Below are positions 22,279-35,688 of a stretch of DNA of 64,000 bases, in pieces. The stretch's first letter is position 1. Each line of letters starts with the position of its first letter. Source of the DNA: Maratus speciosus (Eukaryota; Arthropoda; Arachnida; Araneae; Salticidae); assembly GCA_963932465.1 (NCBI GenBank), contig OZ010789.1, positions 595,397,581 through 595,461,580 on the forward strand, written 5' to 3'. The notes below the pieces were generated by a model. That model searched no databases and was not told the DNA's origin. It saw only the letters and a list, made by a program, of their open reading frames with translations. A program made the position numbers and the translations under genes.

Positions 22279-22894
22279 TTTTATAAATGGGAATAATTTG
22301 TTACCTTAAAGCAGAGGTGATCGCAGCGCAGAAAAACTTTGAAGCATCTGCCCCCTTATTTTAGGGTACCCCAAATTGGGTACAAAATTTTCATAAAGCT
22401 GATATTTTAAATCACTTTTGAACTTATGACGATTGTAATCAGTATTTTGTAGTTTTGGAACAGGATATTATATATATATACAATCACCTAAAAATGTATT
22501 TATGTGATATCATATATGCGCGCATAAAAAACGTTTATTACTTTCAGTGAGAACTTTAAATTAATTCTAGTCCAAAGATCTAGTATTCATTCGTCCCCCC
22601 CCCCCCCCGCCTTTCATATACTGTTACAAAAAAAAATTAAGCCTATTCAATGTCATTAAATACAAATACATATTTGGATAAATATTTCTTTTTCTTAACC
22701 TAATCATTTTCTAAAAGTACAAAATATTTATTAAAATAAGTATAAGATCAAAACAAATTTAAAATATCAGCTTTATAGAAATTTCATACCAAATGTAGGA
22801 GCACGTAAAGCTAAAGGCACAAAGATACAGCCCAGTTTGTCCATGCTGCAATCAGCTCTGCTTTATGGTAACCAATTATTCCCATTTATAAAAA
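22279..22894. repeat. Inverted-repeat element (~615 bp)
   Basis: The arms 22279-22410 and 22758-22894 are imperfect inverted copies, from TTTATAAATGGGAATAATT to CATAAAGCTGATATTTT. Diverged versions of the arm sequence recur at about 23175-23290 and 23465-23600 (CAAAATATCAGTTTTAC and related blocks). A C-run lies at 22594-22608. Confidence 0.75.
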
Positions 22895-23653
22895 AAAAAA
22901 AAAAAAATGATTCACTCCTTCAGAAAGAATCTTATCCCTGATTTGTTGTTCAATTTTTTTTCCCATTTAAATTAGATATTCCCAGTGACATTTTTATTTG
23001 TGTGTTAAATAAAATCTAACACTAGATTACACAAAATTTTCAGTATATGAGATCCCAACATTAAAAAAAAAGTATGAAACTCTTACTTTTTTTTTGTTGT
23101 TGTTATTATATTATTTATCATTAGCAAGAAATATTGAAACATTTGACAACAGCACATTAATCAGCATAATGTTGAAAGACATTCAAAATATCAGTTTTAC
23201 AAAAATAGAATACCAAATTTGGGGCCACCAAAATACAAAGGGAAGGGGGCATCGCCCAATTTGCTAATGCTTTAATAAAATCCTGCGTCTGCAAAAAATC
23301 CAACCCAACGTTATGGTTCGTTAAATAGAAGTGACCAGAATTCGGAACTCGGAAGTGTCCGCTAATGAACATTCCCGAATACCAGAAATCTCTGTGTAGC
23401 GAAAACCTTCTTATATCATACTATATTACTCTAACCGTTCAAAATATTCATTATAATCAAAGTAATTTCGAAAGGTATTCAAAATTGCAGATTTACGAAA
23501 ATTGTATCAACGCCCCCCCCCCCCCTCCCAATAAAAAACAAAAAGGAGCAGGTACCCTTAGCCCATGTTTTATGCAGAAGCCCTATGATTCGCTAAACAG
23601 ACGTATCCCCTATTCAGGAATGTCCGTTACGCAGGTTTTACTGTGTGTATTTA
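22895..23653. repeat. Two further diverged arm copies
   Basis: The stretches near 23175-23290 and 23465-23600 resemble the right arm of the preceding element, in direct orientation. Between and after them are GTCCGCTA/TGTCCGTTA words and AGGTTTTACTGT near 23632, which look like pogo-type terminal pieces. No gene is present. Confidence 0.5.
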
Positions 23654-23828
23654 AAGTAAAACCTCCATAACGGAAATTGCTGAATAGCGGACACCTCTTT
23701 TTTTTTTTTTTTTTTTCTTATCCCCAACACCTTTAAATCTGTACGTCTTCACCTCTTTAAAGTAGACACCACCAAATAGCGGACTAATTCCGTGCTCTCG
23801 AGGTGTCCGCTATTCAGAGGTTTTGCTG
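23654..23828. mobile_element. pogo/Tigger-type MITE (175 bp)
   Basis: Left AAGTAAAACCTCCATAACGG with GAATAGCGGACACCTC and right GAGGTGTCCGCTATTCAGAG with TTTTGCTG form inverted ends, bounded by TA on both sides. The CAGTAAAACCTC...CGGACACCTC pattern is well known from pogo/Tigger elements. A T-run interrupts the centre. Confidence 0.82.
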
Positions 23829-26489
23829 TATATTCATTTATATACACATTCTAAAGGGTAAAAAGTATTTACCTTTTTTGTGACAGTATAATATATATGT
23901 TCCAAATAAATTCTAGGTCCAGTTGTTGATACTATTCAATAATATTCTACAAACTAAATTTAAAAGATAACGTGTGTTGATATTAACGTTGTCATTAACG
24001 AACACAGGCACACACACACACACACACACAAAAATAATAAATAAATAAATGAAACTTAAAATCCAGAATTTTTTTTTTTTTTTAATGAGTTTCTGTTTTA
24101 TTATTATTTTCATGGATTCTTTTTAGCACCCAGATATGCTTAAAAAAAATTCTTTGAGGGTTGAAAAACACTTCTAAAAACATTTTTCTTCCCATAAACA
24201 TCACAATAAAAATAATTTGTATTACAAAATGTTATAATAATATGAAAATATATACATACTCGGAGCAAAAATAATTATAAGAATAATTAATCTTCAAACC
24301 ATGTTACTTTTTCAAAATATATTAAATATCAGCATAGTTACACTTTATCAATCAGTCAGAATTATTGGCAATACTTGTTTGAAATCTTGCATTAGAAGTG
24401 CGTTTTCACAACATGTTTATTTAGGTCTTAAATTTTATTACAAAAAGGAAAAAGTATCTCCTACTGTCATGGGCGAGAATTCTTATACCCATCTTCTTTT
24501 TTTTTTTTTTTTTTTTTCATATTAATGAAATTTTTTGCATGATGTTATTTAAATTGATTTTTTTAATATTTTCCGCACATATTCAATTAATTACGCCGAT
24601 TTTTATAATTTGTTTATAATTACTTTCAAGATCGCTTCATGTTTTAAAAATTTAAGTATGGTGTTGAGATGTAACGCAGGAAATACATACTAGGTACATT
24701 CCATCTTGAAATAAATTTTCATAAGGATTATTAAATATATATATATAGTATCGGCGTACAGTTGAATACAATAAGAGTGATTTATTTCCAATAGGAAAAA
24801 CTGCAAGTTTACAAATACTCCGAAATACACGATAACACAAACCCTTATACTTTCGAGATTTCTTTTCATACTCTATATCCACCATATAAAACAAAAAATA
24901 AAAAGTTCATGGTTTCTCAAAGATAAATTTAAATTTGTTAATATAAAAAAAATCACTTCAATAATATACTCTGTAAGATAAATAAATGGCACTCTTGTCA
25001 CTAAAAATGAAAATTTGTATGTAAAATTATATCACTAATATAAAATAAAGGAATTCGCAAGGAAAGAACTTACTTGTGCAAAGTTATATAAAAATTAGCT
25101 TCTTTTTAAACTTATACTGAACAATTTTTAAATATGTTGCTCAGATGATATGAGCTATTTAACAATCATTAACAAAATTATAAATATTCTTTTTTAATAG
25201 CATGCAGGAAACATTAATTCCATAATTTCAAAACTTCTTTACATCTTACCAAATCTAATTGAAACTGTTGTATTTTTCACGTTATTATTCAATCAATAAA
25301 TAGATTATTTATTACATGAAACTTTAATTTATAAAGTAAAGATCTAGATGAGAATTAAATATATTTATTAATACTGAAAATCATATGCACTCATTGAAAA
25401 GCATCAGAAATAAGCAAACAAATCTTTTCACACAAAATATATTTATTTGATAAAAAAAAGACAAAAATATTAAAAATGCAAATTAGTCTAATAAGAATAA
25501 TTTAAATAGTAAATAAATAATAATATATATGTAAGAACGTTCTGTGAATTATCATTCCAAACCTGTGGAATACCTTACCTTGGCGTAAATATCCAAAACT
25601 GTAACAGCTAATCCAGTTTGAAGGACATATTATTTTACGATACTGAACGCCATTTTAAAAATATATGCGTATTCATATTATTTTAGCACTGTATTTTTAT
25701 AAATATCATGCTATTCTTTTGAATATTTGGTGAGTCTTGAATAAAAATTATCGTAGAAATTTTGAAAATTTTATATTTCCATGAAAAATATAATTCCCAA
25801 ATGATTTTTTTTCGATCTCCATTTATAAGCACGTACTGACAAACCATTCCAATAAACCGAATATAAATTTTCGTCTAGTATGTATAAAATGAAGACACAA
25901 AGATATAAAATACAGATATCGGATCACTATGCTAAAAAAAAAATTTCTCTAACGACTAACACACCAACGGATGTATGTGTAGATGTGCATACTATTTCAC
26001 AAAAGAAAGTAAATGCTGCGTCACTACTTTCTCTTCATTAATGATGATACACTCACTTTCTGACTCATCTTCGATTTACAAGTAAGAGAATTCAAAGTTC
26101 AAATCTTCTTTCAGTGTAATGTTTTGGAAATAAAGCAGAAACTTTACATGCGTTATAAGGTTATAACGACGACTGACGATTCCATTTATTATGTGAATAA
26201 CAAACGTCATTATAGAGATTTCGGATTGAGGAAAAATATATCGTCACACTTTCAAATAATTTATCAAATGTTGATAAATTTAAAAGCAATTTTAACACTT
26301 CAGACAAATTAACTGTACTGAGATACTTTAATTCAAATTCGCCAATCCGTTGAGTAAAAGCCGTTGCCCGCCAAATCAGCAATAATCAAATCCGGTCTCG
26401 TTCTTCTCGCGCACCGTTCATGCTTGCAACAGCAAACAAATCTACTCACTTCAGTTCATTTTACTTGGTGAGTGGTTCAAATGGCTGAA
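23829..26489. other. Long AT-rich stretch without genes
   Basis: About 2.7 kb with a (CA)n tract at 24003-24030, poly(T) runs near 24069 and 24499, and short TA runs. Short reading frames here have no recognisable similarity or domain. I see no tRNA-like or inverted-repeat structure. Confidence 0.4.
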
Positions 26490-26710
26490 TTCCTGAAATG
26501 TCTAAAATTGCAAGTGTCTTAAATTCAGACATATAATCATAATTCTAACATTTTTTTCAGTTCATTTATGCCATGATTATAATAAGACGTTTATGTGTCT
26601 TAAATTTAGACATCTATCACGTCTGAAATTTTATTTTCAGACGTTTAAGTGTCTTAATTGCTTTTTCAGTCACATATCTGTTTGAATTTAAGACGCCTCT
26701 ATTTGCAGTG
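26490..26710. repeat. Diverged TTCAGACA-type palindromic array
   Basis: Repeats words such as AAATTCAGACATA, AGACGTTTATGTGTCTTAAA and TTTTCAGACGTTTAAGTGTC. It is a more decayed relative of the array at 21956-22165. Confidence 0.6.
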
Positions 26711-28177
26711 TGATTTTGTAGATTTATTTCAAACTTTATGAAAATCGGATGTATAATTTAATTACAGGAACAGTCAAACGTTTTCCGTTACATTACGACC
26801 AATGGGAAATAATTATTTCAAGTGCATTTTAATGAAGTTAATGCCTTGCGAACAGAATGAAATTGATATGTACTTATGAAGTGAACTAAAATATACATTT
26901 CGTACAATATGCAGTGAAAAAAATATTTACAAAACTAGTTATATTGCAAACGCACCTCATTTGCCACATCTGACGTGTAATTTCTGATCTTTTTTTTTTT
27001 TTTTTCCTGAAAAGTAATGTTGTAGACTAAATGTTAAAGTAACACACGCAGATTTTTAAAATGAAATAAAAAAAAAATAAGTTTTTGTTTTCTGGAATTA
27101 AAAAAATAATTTTATGTTTTGTGAAATAAAAAAAAAAAGTTTCTCATTCAAAAGTTTAAAACAGGGTCTTTTAAATTTTATTTTATTTTGTAAGTTTATT
27201 CACTGAACTACCTACCTCTGTATTTAATAGTTTGTAATACATGCTCTAAATTGAAAGTTAAATTACGTTGTCTCTCGTGAATTTGTTTTTGTTTATTTTA
27301 GTGATGTGCCGATTTAAACAAGTTCGAAACGATTAATGTTATTTTTGATAACTCTTGAGGGTTTATAAAATGTTTAATTAAATTCCTAATTTTGAATACT
27401 TATAAATTATTTTTTAGACAAGAAAACTTTTAGTATCTCTTTTAAATATATGTCAAGTTAAAAGCTTTGTTGATAAAAAATATGAACAATAAAAGGTATA
27501 TGTAAGACATTAAGTGCATAATAATGCGCTTAAAGGTACCTGTTCCAAATTCCGCTAGTTATAATTTTTTTTTAAATATCTAACTAAGCATATATATATA
27601 TATATATAGGTATTTTAATAAAACATTTTAGTATTGATTAATACATTGTAATCAAGTATTACTTGTTCCGAAAGCGATAAAATGGCGTACTAATATTATA
27701 TTTCTTTTTCACCAATATTCATTTTTTAATTGATTTTTAAACATAATTAATTATTTTTTATGTACTTTTATCTTCAAACTGGTTTTATTAAACGTTCATA
27801 GAAACAATTACATGTTTTTTTTACCTTACATAAAATGACTCAAATGTACAAAAAATAATAGAATTGAATTAACTTGGGCAAATTAAAAGCAATTTTATTC
27901 TCCAAAACAAATGGTTATGTATTGTGATTCCTACGTATCGTGATAAAGCTTATTTAACAACGTTTTTCTTGCATATTGGAATTTTGAATACACCATTTCT
28001 TTTTTTTACACTTGTTTCTTACATAAAAGTTCCCTAACTTTGCATGTCATAAGTATAATGAATGGTAAAGAACAAAGCTTTATATGTGATTAAAGTCAGA
28101 TGTTTTCGCTATTTCTAAAAGAGTATTTTTGGTAATATTTTATGCAATGAATTCCTTTTTTTATATGTTTCGATATA
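26711..28177. other. AT-rich stretch with dispersed repeat pieces
   Basis: Includes the second copy of the A-rich repeat (27060-27140) and a partial inverted relative of the 162-bp repeat (about 27270-27345). A (TA)n tract is at 27591-27609. Nothing coding was recognised. Confidence 0.45.
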
Positions 28178-28859
28178 CAGTATAACATCTTTTATCCGAA
28201 ACTCTTTTAACCGAAAGTCTCGATTAACCGAAATCCAATTTTAAGGCTTTATTTTTTTAAGTATCACATTCCTTGCATGAAAAATCCATTTTCAAAGCCC
28301 CTTTTTTTTCTTTCATTTTTTTTTTAACTATCATATTCCTTGTTTGCAAGCGGTCCGGTCCATTCCGAACTACGAGTGCATGCAAATATTTCGATCCCTT
28401 TTCTTAGAGTTCCTTTGAATTTAACTTGAACTCCCGTAAGCTGCGGAGTGGAACGAACAAAACAAACGAATTAGTAATTCTAAAGCTTTTTAATCTTTTG
28501 AAAAAGGTTTGGTATGGCTTGAGCAGCAGAAAATCTGTGATACTCGTGAATTAATAATATTAAAAAACTTCGTGCTTAGAGTTTCAAAGCAGAGGCAATC
28601 GAAACTGCGACCAACAAAACTTTGTTTAAAACCCTTGTGAAATATGTGAAAGGTACTTTTCAAAATTAAAATTCAGGTAATTTATTCTTGTCTCTATTTC
28701 GCTATTGCTTTATTTTTATTAAGCAGTTCTTACCATAATAATAAATATTGCACATATTTCTCCTTAATCTTAAAAGTAAAGCATTCTCGATTATCCAAAA
28801 ATTTCAATTTTCCGAAAGAGGGTCGGTCCCAATTACTTCGGATAACCAAGGTTCTACTG
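28178..28859. mobile_element. pogo/Tigger-type non-autonomous element (682 bp)
   Basis: The left CAGTATAACATCTTTTATCC and the right, read inversely, CAGTAGAACCTTGGTTATCC are Tigger-like terminal repeats with TA on both flanks. Subterminal CCGAAA and AACCGAAAGTCTCGATTA / TCTCGATTATCC words are shared by both ends. No transposase is present. Confidence 0.87.
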
Positions 28860-29930
28860 TATTTCTATAATTCCTTCAAAAAAAAAAGTAAATAATATAG
28901 TACAGCAGTGTGTTGAACGTAGATTAATTTCATTAATCTTTATTATAAATATTTGTGCAGTAGTAAAATTCAACTAATCACTTAGCCATGACAGTTACGT
29001 CTTGGTGACTTTTAAATGTAAATTTTTATCTTAAAATGTCACTGTGCCATGTACTTGAATTCAACATGATTTGTATTTTTTTATTATTATTTCATTGGTG
29101 AAAATGTGTGTTACAAAAATAAATACACATTAAAAAATTAAATGGACATCTCATCCTGAAAAAACGAGATGTAGTGAAAAAAATCTATCTATACACTTAC
29201 TCCTAATCTGCTGTTAATTAAACAAAAAATAATCTCTATTAAAACAAAATGAAACATGAATGATTTAAATTAAAAAGAGTGTTTCTTAAGAAGTTTTAAA
29301 AAATATATATAGTTTGTGTTCAGCAAAATGTACAGTTCTGGCAATTAGATTATAACGGATCATATAATTTACTACCAACTCCTGCATTTTTCTACGAGTG
29401 AGATTTCTGAAGCTCTGTCAGCGACATTGTGGGAAAAAAATGAAATTACGGGGGACAGTACCACAACTGGACAGAAAATCATAACCGCTTTCATCACTAG
29501 CACTGGCTGAAAACTGAACTTAATCTATTGAAAACAGCATTCTATACCAAGCATGAATTTTGTAGACAATTGTTTTCATTTTTATACGATCGGATATGTA
29601 ATCTATAACACAAAAATGCCACTTGTTGATAAAAAATATCAAGTGCAATATTTTTATTTGCAGTTTTATAATATATTAAGATTCTATCTTTTATGTGCTA
29701 CCACAACACCAACATTCATGATTAGTTTGGGTTTTATTGATTGTTTAATTTTTGCATGGGGATTTGACAACTAGGCATATAATAGAATAAAATGAAGAAT
29801 ATATAAATGTATCTGAAAATTGCACGATTATTCTTGAAGGACTCAGCAATTGTACGCAATTGGCAATGCATTAGGTTGAAAAATAGAGCAAAATACAGCA
29901 TAATGCACTTCGGATATTTGTGTAACGCTA
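28860..29930. other. AT-rich spacer
   Basis: No coding sequence with recognisable similarity. A 73-codon reading frame at 29553-29774 has no domain that I know and shows no supporting signals. Confidence 0.35.
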
Positions 29931-30494
29931 GTCTATTTTAAGAACTAATGCACGGATTTTCATCAAACTTCAGATTCAGTTAAACATTGACATAAATTGT
30001 AGTTGATTGATTAGGTTTTGGTGTAAATCTATCAATAGGTGTTGCCGCTGTGCTGCATGTTTGGGATTTACATGATTTTAATGATACACATATCTTCAGA
30101 ACTAATGCGCGGAATTTCATCAAACTTTATATTCTACTGGAACTTGACGTAATAAGTTGGTATCAATTAGATGTAAATCATATAAAAGGTGGCTCTCCTA
30201 TGCTGCGTTTTTCACGATTTTCGCGATAGCTACATCTCAAAATCTAATGCATGGAACTCAAACTTTATAGTCTTTTACACATTTACAAACATAGATCATT
30301 ATTAGACTACAGCACAACAGGTGTCGCTTTTATTTTCTTTGGGCGGAAAATTATCGTTGCAGACACCTAAGAATGTGGATGTCGAAATTCAATTATTTCT
30401 TTTAAAGATTCAATGCTTATATCTCCCATTAGATTGCACACAATTCTATAAACCTAAATCTTTAAAATCCTCATGATGGAAATGAGCATAGATT

Positions 30495-30525
<31 letters not shown>

Positions 30526-30612
30526 GGGGGTATTGTGATAGCGAATTTTGAAATATTAACATGTATGAGATAGAAGAAAGTTTTGGCATTGCCACATCCG
30601 ACTATTTTATAT
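29931..30612 (+). repeat. Composite repeat, copy 1 (decayed)
   Basis: Three diverged ~145-150 bp units start near 29936, 30088 and 30230, each with a form of GAACTAATGCACGGATTTTC followed by CATCAAACTTCAG. It ends with a 3' module, ATGAGATAGAAGAAAGTTTT...CACATCCGACTA, at about 30565-30606. That module is shared with the elements at 34830-36180 and 36990-38032. A poly(T) tract interrupts it at 30499-30527. The 5' module seen in the other copies was not found. Confidence 0.75.
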
Positions 30613-31020
30613 TGAATTTAGCGATATCTCATTTAACCACAGTGTATTTTAAATATTTGAAAACCATTTTCTAATTTATATAATGTAATAAAATTATGTA
30701 AATGAATAAAAATATTAACTAACTGTTATTTACAATATGACTTCAAAAGATTTTATTAAATTTATTTTTAGTTTCATTTAAATTACAGTAAGTAAAACAT
30801 AATTTTTGAAATGTAAATTTAAATGTTTGCTTATGCTATATGCAATAACTTTCCATATTTAAAACTATTTTTTTACTATATGATTTTCTTAATTTTAAAA
30901 ATTTTTGTTCTTATCTATCTAATTTTACTTACTAAACTTAATTATTTATTTACAATTGCGTGAACTATAAAAATAAATAAATCTACACACATTTTCCAAT
31001 TTCAATTTTAACACTTTCCC
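30613..31020. other. AT-rich spacer
   Basis: Very AT-rich; nothing assignable. Confidence 0.35.
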
Positions 31021-31900
31021 ACTTTAAAATGTGTATGAATTCGGTTTGTCTATCCGTATGCTCGTCCGTGCACGTCCGTCTCTAACACGCATAAATATAG
31101 TCCGATTGTCATAAATTAATATATGTTACTAGGGTTGCCTATTGCATGTTGGGTATTGAAAATGAAGTGTGTAGCATTTTCGGTTCATTTACAGGGCCCC
31201 TCAAAAAATTGCGTTACATTACCGTCTATGAAAATCGTTTACCGTGTAATTTAATGATATTGTAGTATTTAAAACATATTGAAATTAATATGCATCACCT
31301 GGGTGTGTTAAAAGGGTCTTACTCTATACTATGGTGTGCATAGAACTTTTCGTTCATTTACAGGAACGCACAAAAGAATATGGCTACAGAAGTAAATGAG
31401 CAATAACTGAACTCTTGAAACTTACGAACAATAATTGTTGAAAGTGCGTTTTCATTTATGGTATACGCTTTTAAATTTACTACATTTTAAATATCACTTG
31501 GTATGTATAGATTCTATAGATCATATACAGCGCCGCAAAAATGTTCTCAACATCCGTTTATTGGGGGAAATTTTCAAATGTGGTATTACGCTATACGTTC
31601 TATTGAACTAATTTTTAGCATACTGTCTAGTATGCATAGATAACTGTAGATTATATTCATGGCTGCACAAGAACAATCGTATATTTTAACGACTATTCAT
31701 GATAAAAGCAGAAATCTGGTTTTCAAATGCGCTATGAGTGTTCTAAATTCTTTATTTAGACATAATCTTTCGCCTTCGTAAATTTTGACAATTTGTTATA
31801 ATATTCTGAGTGTGTTGGGAAGTGTTTCGTAATCTATGCTATACACATGATTTTTCGTTCTTGTTTCTTTTTGCAATTTTGTTTATATTTTTTCAATAAT
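31021..31900. repeat. Degenerate tandem repeat, uncertain
   Basis: After a CCGTATGCTCGTCCGTGCACGTCCG-like start (31053-31080), words such as TTTTCGGTTCATTTACAGG and TTTTCGTTCATTTACAGGAA recur at 31175, 31340 and more weakly near 31500, 31650 and 31850. It looks like an old composite repeat similar in plan to those at 34.8-38 kb, but unit borders cannot be fixed by eye. Confidence 0.35.
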
Positions 31901-32742
31901 ATATACTTCATAATTTTTTGTACATCTACGTTTATCTATAAAGAAATAACTAAAGGATTATATAAGACTTAGGATAAAAACAATTGATTAAGAATGCTCA
32001 AGATGATCGCAAAAGACATTATTTACCGATTACAGTGGAAAACTGCTGAGTTGAAATAGATCTGTGTAACTTATATTCTCATAAAAAAGATCTATATCAC
32101 AGATTTATTTTCTGCGTAGATAACGATAAAACAGGATTTATAAGCAATTCAAAAAATTACGTTATTACTGCAGTATAGCTGAGATCTAAAAATAAAGGAA
32201 TTCTGTATAAAAATATTTCACGATATTATATTATTTATTATGTTAGTATTTTCTTTATGCGTATATGGCCGTTTAAGCGTATTTACGTTGATGCAACGTA
32301 TTTAAACAACATTTATTTTGATGCATTATGTTCAAATCATTATGTTACTGTTGCAATACAAATATCAGCTATTTAGATTCGAATTTATGGTCATAAAACG
32401 TAAATTCATATCATAACAAAATCACATTCTAGAGACATAAATGACCAATATTGTGTAATTTAGAATGTTAAATTATAAACTATGTTGCTTCTTATGAATT
32501 AAAAAACAATTTGTGTAATTGTTCCTTGTCTAACTGCTACTAGGCATAATAGCAGAAATATTTAATTTATGTATTTTTTCGTGTTTCTTAGAGCTATTTC
32601 TTTTATCACTGGTTATGAAGTATCCATAGTTAGATTAAAAATTACGATAGCGGATGCATTTTTTTTAAATCACAGAATGCGATCAAGATTTATTTCTATT
32701 CTTAAGGAAACAAATTATACATTAATTATACTTTTTTGATTA
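31901..32742. other. AT-rich spacer
   Basis: No recognisable feature. Confidence 0.35.
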
Positions 32743-33850
32743 AGGTAAGTTGGGGGTAACTGAACCAACGAGGTAACTGGGGCATAGGCTATTTTATAAA
32801 AAAAACCGTTTACGTATTTTACGTTTAGCTTTTGTCAACATTGCACCCCATCTGTACTTCTTAAAACAACGTGTGTCAACTCTATCATAACTCTGTGTTT
32901 GCTGTGATAGATAGCGAAAATGTAGGTTTCTTGTTTACAAACAATGTCAATACGGTTGAACTTCCTCTGCGTTTTATTAAAAAGTGATAAGTACTGTTAT
33001 TAAACAATCTTTTAAAAAAAGATTAGGCATATAAATACATTAATATGATTAGGCATCTATAAATATTTATTTCTTGTTTCAAATGGAATGCCGGTGTTCC
33101 AATTACCCAATAAGTGCTTCAAGGATGGGGTAACTGGGACATGTATCAGTGATATCTAGACCATGTGGAAACCATTTACTCCAAGAGTTATAAATAATTT
33201 TTTGGAGTTTCTCTTAGAGCAAAAATTAGTTTCTCTCTCTCTCTTTTTTTTTTTTTTAGCTGTCAACAAAGGAAATTATATAATACTTAAAATTATATAA
33301 TAAAATTTTAAAAAAGCATGTTGACGGGAATCAAATGGCGGAGATTGTGACATTAAGACACTCAACATTCTTCATACTTCACGAATGTGCTGGCAGGCAT
33401 AGAAGAAGGTCAGTAAGAGAACGATTATTAAATGATTTCATAAGGCGTTATTTGTAAAGAAAGAAACGGAAGGAGCAAATGTGTTAAAACATTAATGAAA
33501 TTGATCCTGAGCAGGCTGTCGATAATTGGAAGGATGTAAAATCTGATCCATTCATCTTGTATGACAACAATATCAACGTAGGCTGAAATGAGGCTGTGTG
33601 TCGAGGCAACTGGTGCGAACATTATTGCTCAACTAACAGAGAACAACCAAGCCGAGGACGGCTTCTCAGGGGTTGAAGACAACAAGGAAAAAAACAGAAG
33701 CCCCTACTAAGTTCATCAGAAGCTATGGGGCATATACATCAACTTCAACGCTTTTTTGAAGGTCAGTATAATGCAGAAGATTCTGAAATCACCCACCCGT
33801 GATTTCTTTGATAGGGACTGTATCAATTGACAGGTTGGAATCATATGCTA
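32743..33850 (+). mobile_element. pogo-like element, right end missing
   Basis: Starts after TA with AGGTAAGTTGGGGGTAACTG. The first ~400 bp, including GGGGTAACTGGGACATG near 33127, match the reverse complement of about 46740-47157 at the right end of another element. No matching right terminus was found. Downstream is a possible transposase remnant. The TA target and the remnant together suggest a pogo/Tc1-mariner relationship. Confidence 0.65.
33480..33830 (+). pseudogene. Possible pogo/Tigger-type transposase C-terminus
   Basis: Frames on the plus strand give NEIDPEQAVDNWKDVKSDPF, then a stop, and later KPLLSSSEAMGHIHQLQRFF EGQYNAEDSEI. An acidic tail followed by a Ser-Ser-Glu-Ala...LQRFFE helix resembles the C-terminal end of pogo/Tigger (DDE_1) transposases. 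No catalytic residues are present and the frame is broken, so this is a weak family call that leans on the element context. Confidence 0.35.
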
Positions 33851-34171
33851 TGACTTAAAGATTGCATTCAAAGAAGCAATAATAAACAATTAAATTTAAA
33901 AAATAAAAAAATCCCGACCGCGTAAAAAGCGAACTAATTAACTATTTCTCATCAATGTGAAACTATTTTTTTTTTCAATTCCAACTATTAGCTCACACTC
34001 ACGCTATATATATCTTGTTCAAATTTTCAATCGTTAATAAAATAATTATTATTCATCCAATCAAGCTCAAAAAAAAAATTTTTTAACATGTAGTGGATGA
34101 CACTTGATGTTAATCCAGTTTTTTAAAATATTAATTCATTAATTAAATTAAATTAATTAATTTTCAATAAT
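33851..34171. other. AT-rich spacer
   Basis: Nothing assignable. Confidence 0.35.
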
Positions 34172-34243
34172 CGAGAGAGCCCCCTTCTTGATCAAGGTAT
34201 TTTAACACCGAGAGAGCCCTCTTCTTGATCAAGGCATTTTAAG
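34172..34243 (+). repeat. Short tandem duplication (~36 bp x 2)
   Basis: CGAGAGAGCCC followed by TTCTTGATCAAGG and ATTTTAA occurs twice in a row with one or two differences. The TTGATCAAG core is itself palindromic. Confidence 0.88.
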
Positions 34244-34829
34244 CGCCACTCAAAAGGAAAGAAGAATGGGAGAAAAAAATTCTCTTAATGACCTAAGTAG
34301 GAATTGACTTAAAATATTTTTTTTTATATTACTTGTTTATATTACTTACCTATTTTTTTTTTATTTACTAGTATTGATGACTTTTAAGTTGTGTTTAACT
34401 GTTAGTTCTTATCCATAAACACTGTTTCGATAAGATCTATAGATGTCTATGATGGTTAGAGTTGCAGTAAAGCTAGAGATCTACAATACATACTCAACTT
34501 CCAGGTTCTATAACATTTTAACGGAGCTTCTGACTGCAAAATAGTCAGTGAAACATCGTATTCATTTTGAAAGATGACTTGCCACATAATAGGGTGCGTA
34601 ATATTTTTTTTTTGTCTGTACCGCCATTTTGTAATTTACGGTCACCATTTTGAATTGATAAAAATAAAACCTAACCTATAACCAACGGGCCGTTAAGACG
34701 AATCGACAGAGACCTCATTCATTAAAATTCATCCAGCCGTTGGGATGTTTCGAGGGTTTAAAGAAATCCACATGCACAGATACGCGCGAAACACATAACC
34801 CTTCTTTTCAGTCGGGTAAAAAATATCTG
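34244..34829. other. Unassigned stretch
   Basis: Ordinary sequence; no feature recognised. Confidence 0.35.
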
Positions 34830-35358
34830 CATTTTTACTTTATAATATCTTCAATAGAAGAATGTCGAATTTTTTTCGACTTCCTGTTTTCGACGGATTT
34901 ACACGTTTTAGGTGTCAGAGATCCCCAAAAACATGTTTATAGAAAATGTCTGTCTGTCCGTGTGTCTGTCCGTCTGTCTGCCGCCATTGTACCATCAAAA
35001 AGTGTATGAAGATATGCATAGAATTGAACCAAACTTTTATTTTAAGTTTTTTGCTATGGCAAGCAGGTCCTCCCTGAATTTGGAAAAACGTGCGATTTTG
35101 AATATGGTACCATCCAAAAGTGTATGAAGTTATGCACAGAATTGAACCAAATTTTTATTTTAAGTTTTTGGATATGGCAAGCAGGTCCTCCCTGAATTTT
35201 GAAAAATTCACCGTTAGGGTTGCTGTAATAGCGATTTGTGTGCGATTTTGAATATTGTACCATCGGAAAGTGTATAAAGTCATGCATAAAACTGAACCAA
35301 TTTTTTTTAAGTTCTTGGCTATGGCAAGCAGGTCCTGCCTTAATTTGTAAAAAATTGA

Positions 35359-35374
35359 CCAGTAGGGGGCGCTG
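35359..35374 (+). promoter_or_regulatory. CTCF-like motif
   Basis: CCAGTAGGGGGCGCTG is a near-perfect match to the published CTCF core consensus (CCASYAGRKGGCRS). It lies in the third-to-fourth unit of the array. Binding is inferred from sequence alone. Confidence 0.5.
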
Positions 35375-35520
35375 TAATAGTGATTTTTCTTCGATTTTTG
35401 TGCCATTTTGAATATGGTACATCGAAAAGTGTATGAAGTTATGCATAGAATTGAACCAAATTTTTTGCGTTCATTTTTGGTCATGGCACGAAGGTCCTAC
35501 CTGAATTTCGAAAAATTCTG

Positions 35521-35536
35521 CTGGTAGGGGGCGCTA
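35521..35536 (+). promoter_or_regulatory. CTCF-like motif
   Basis: CTGGTAGGGGGCGCTA, in the equivalent place of the next array unit; one or two differences from the CTCF core. Confidence 0.4.
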
Positions 35537-35672
35537 TAATTGCGATGTCTGTACCATTTTCATTATTGTACAATCGAAAAGTGTATGAAGGTATGCATAT
35601 AATTGAACCAAATTTTTTGTATATGTTTCTGGCTATGGCAAGCAAGTTCTCCCTGAACTTGAAAACATTTCG

Positions 35673-35688
35673 CCAGAAGGTGGTCGCT
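35673..35688 (+). promoter_or_regulatory. Weaker CTCF-like motif
   Basis: CCAGAAGGTGGTCGCT, same place in the following unit, with GGTCGCT instead of GGGCGCT. Confidence 0.3.

Noticed and set aside
22580..22612. C-run as a possible functional G-quadruplex site
   Set aside because: Several similar C/G homopolymers occur in repeats here and look like slippage products.
26400..26480. Possible 5' exon with a GGTGAGT splice donor near 26467
   Set aside because: A single donor-like word without a reading frame, promoter or matching acceptor is expected by chance.
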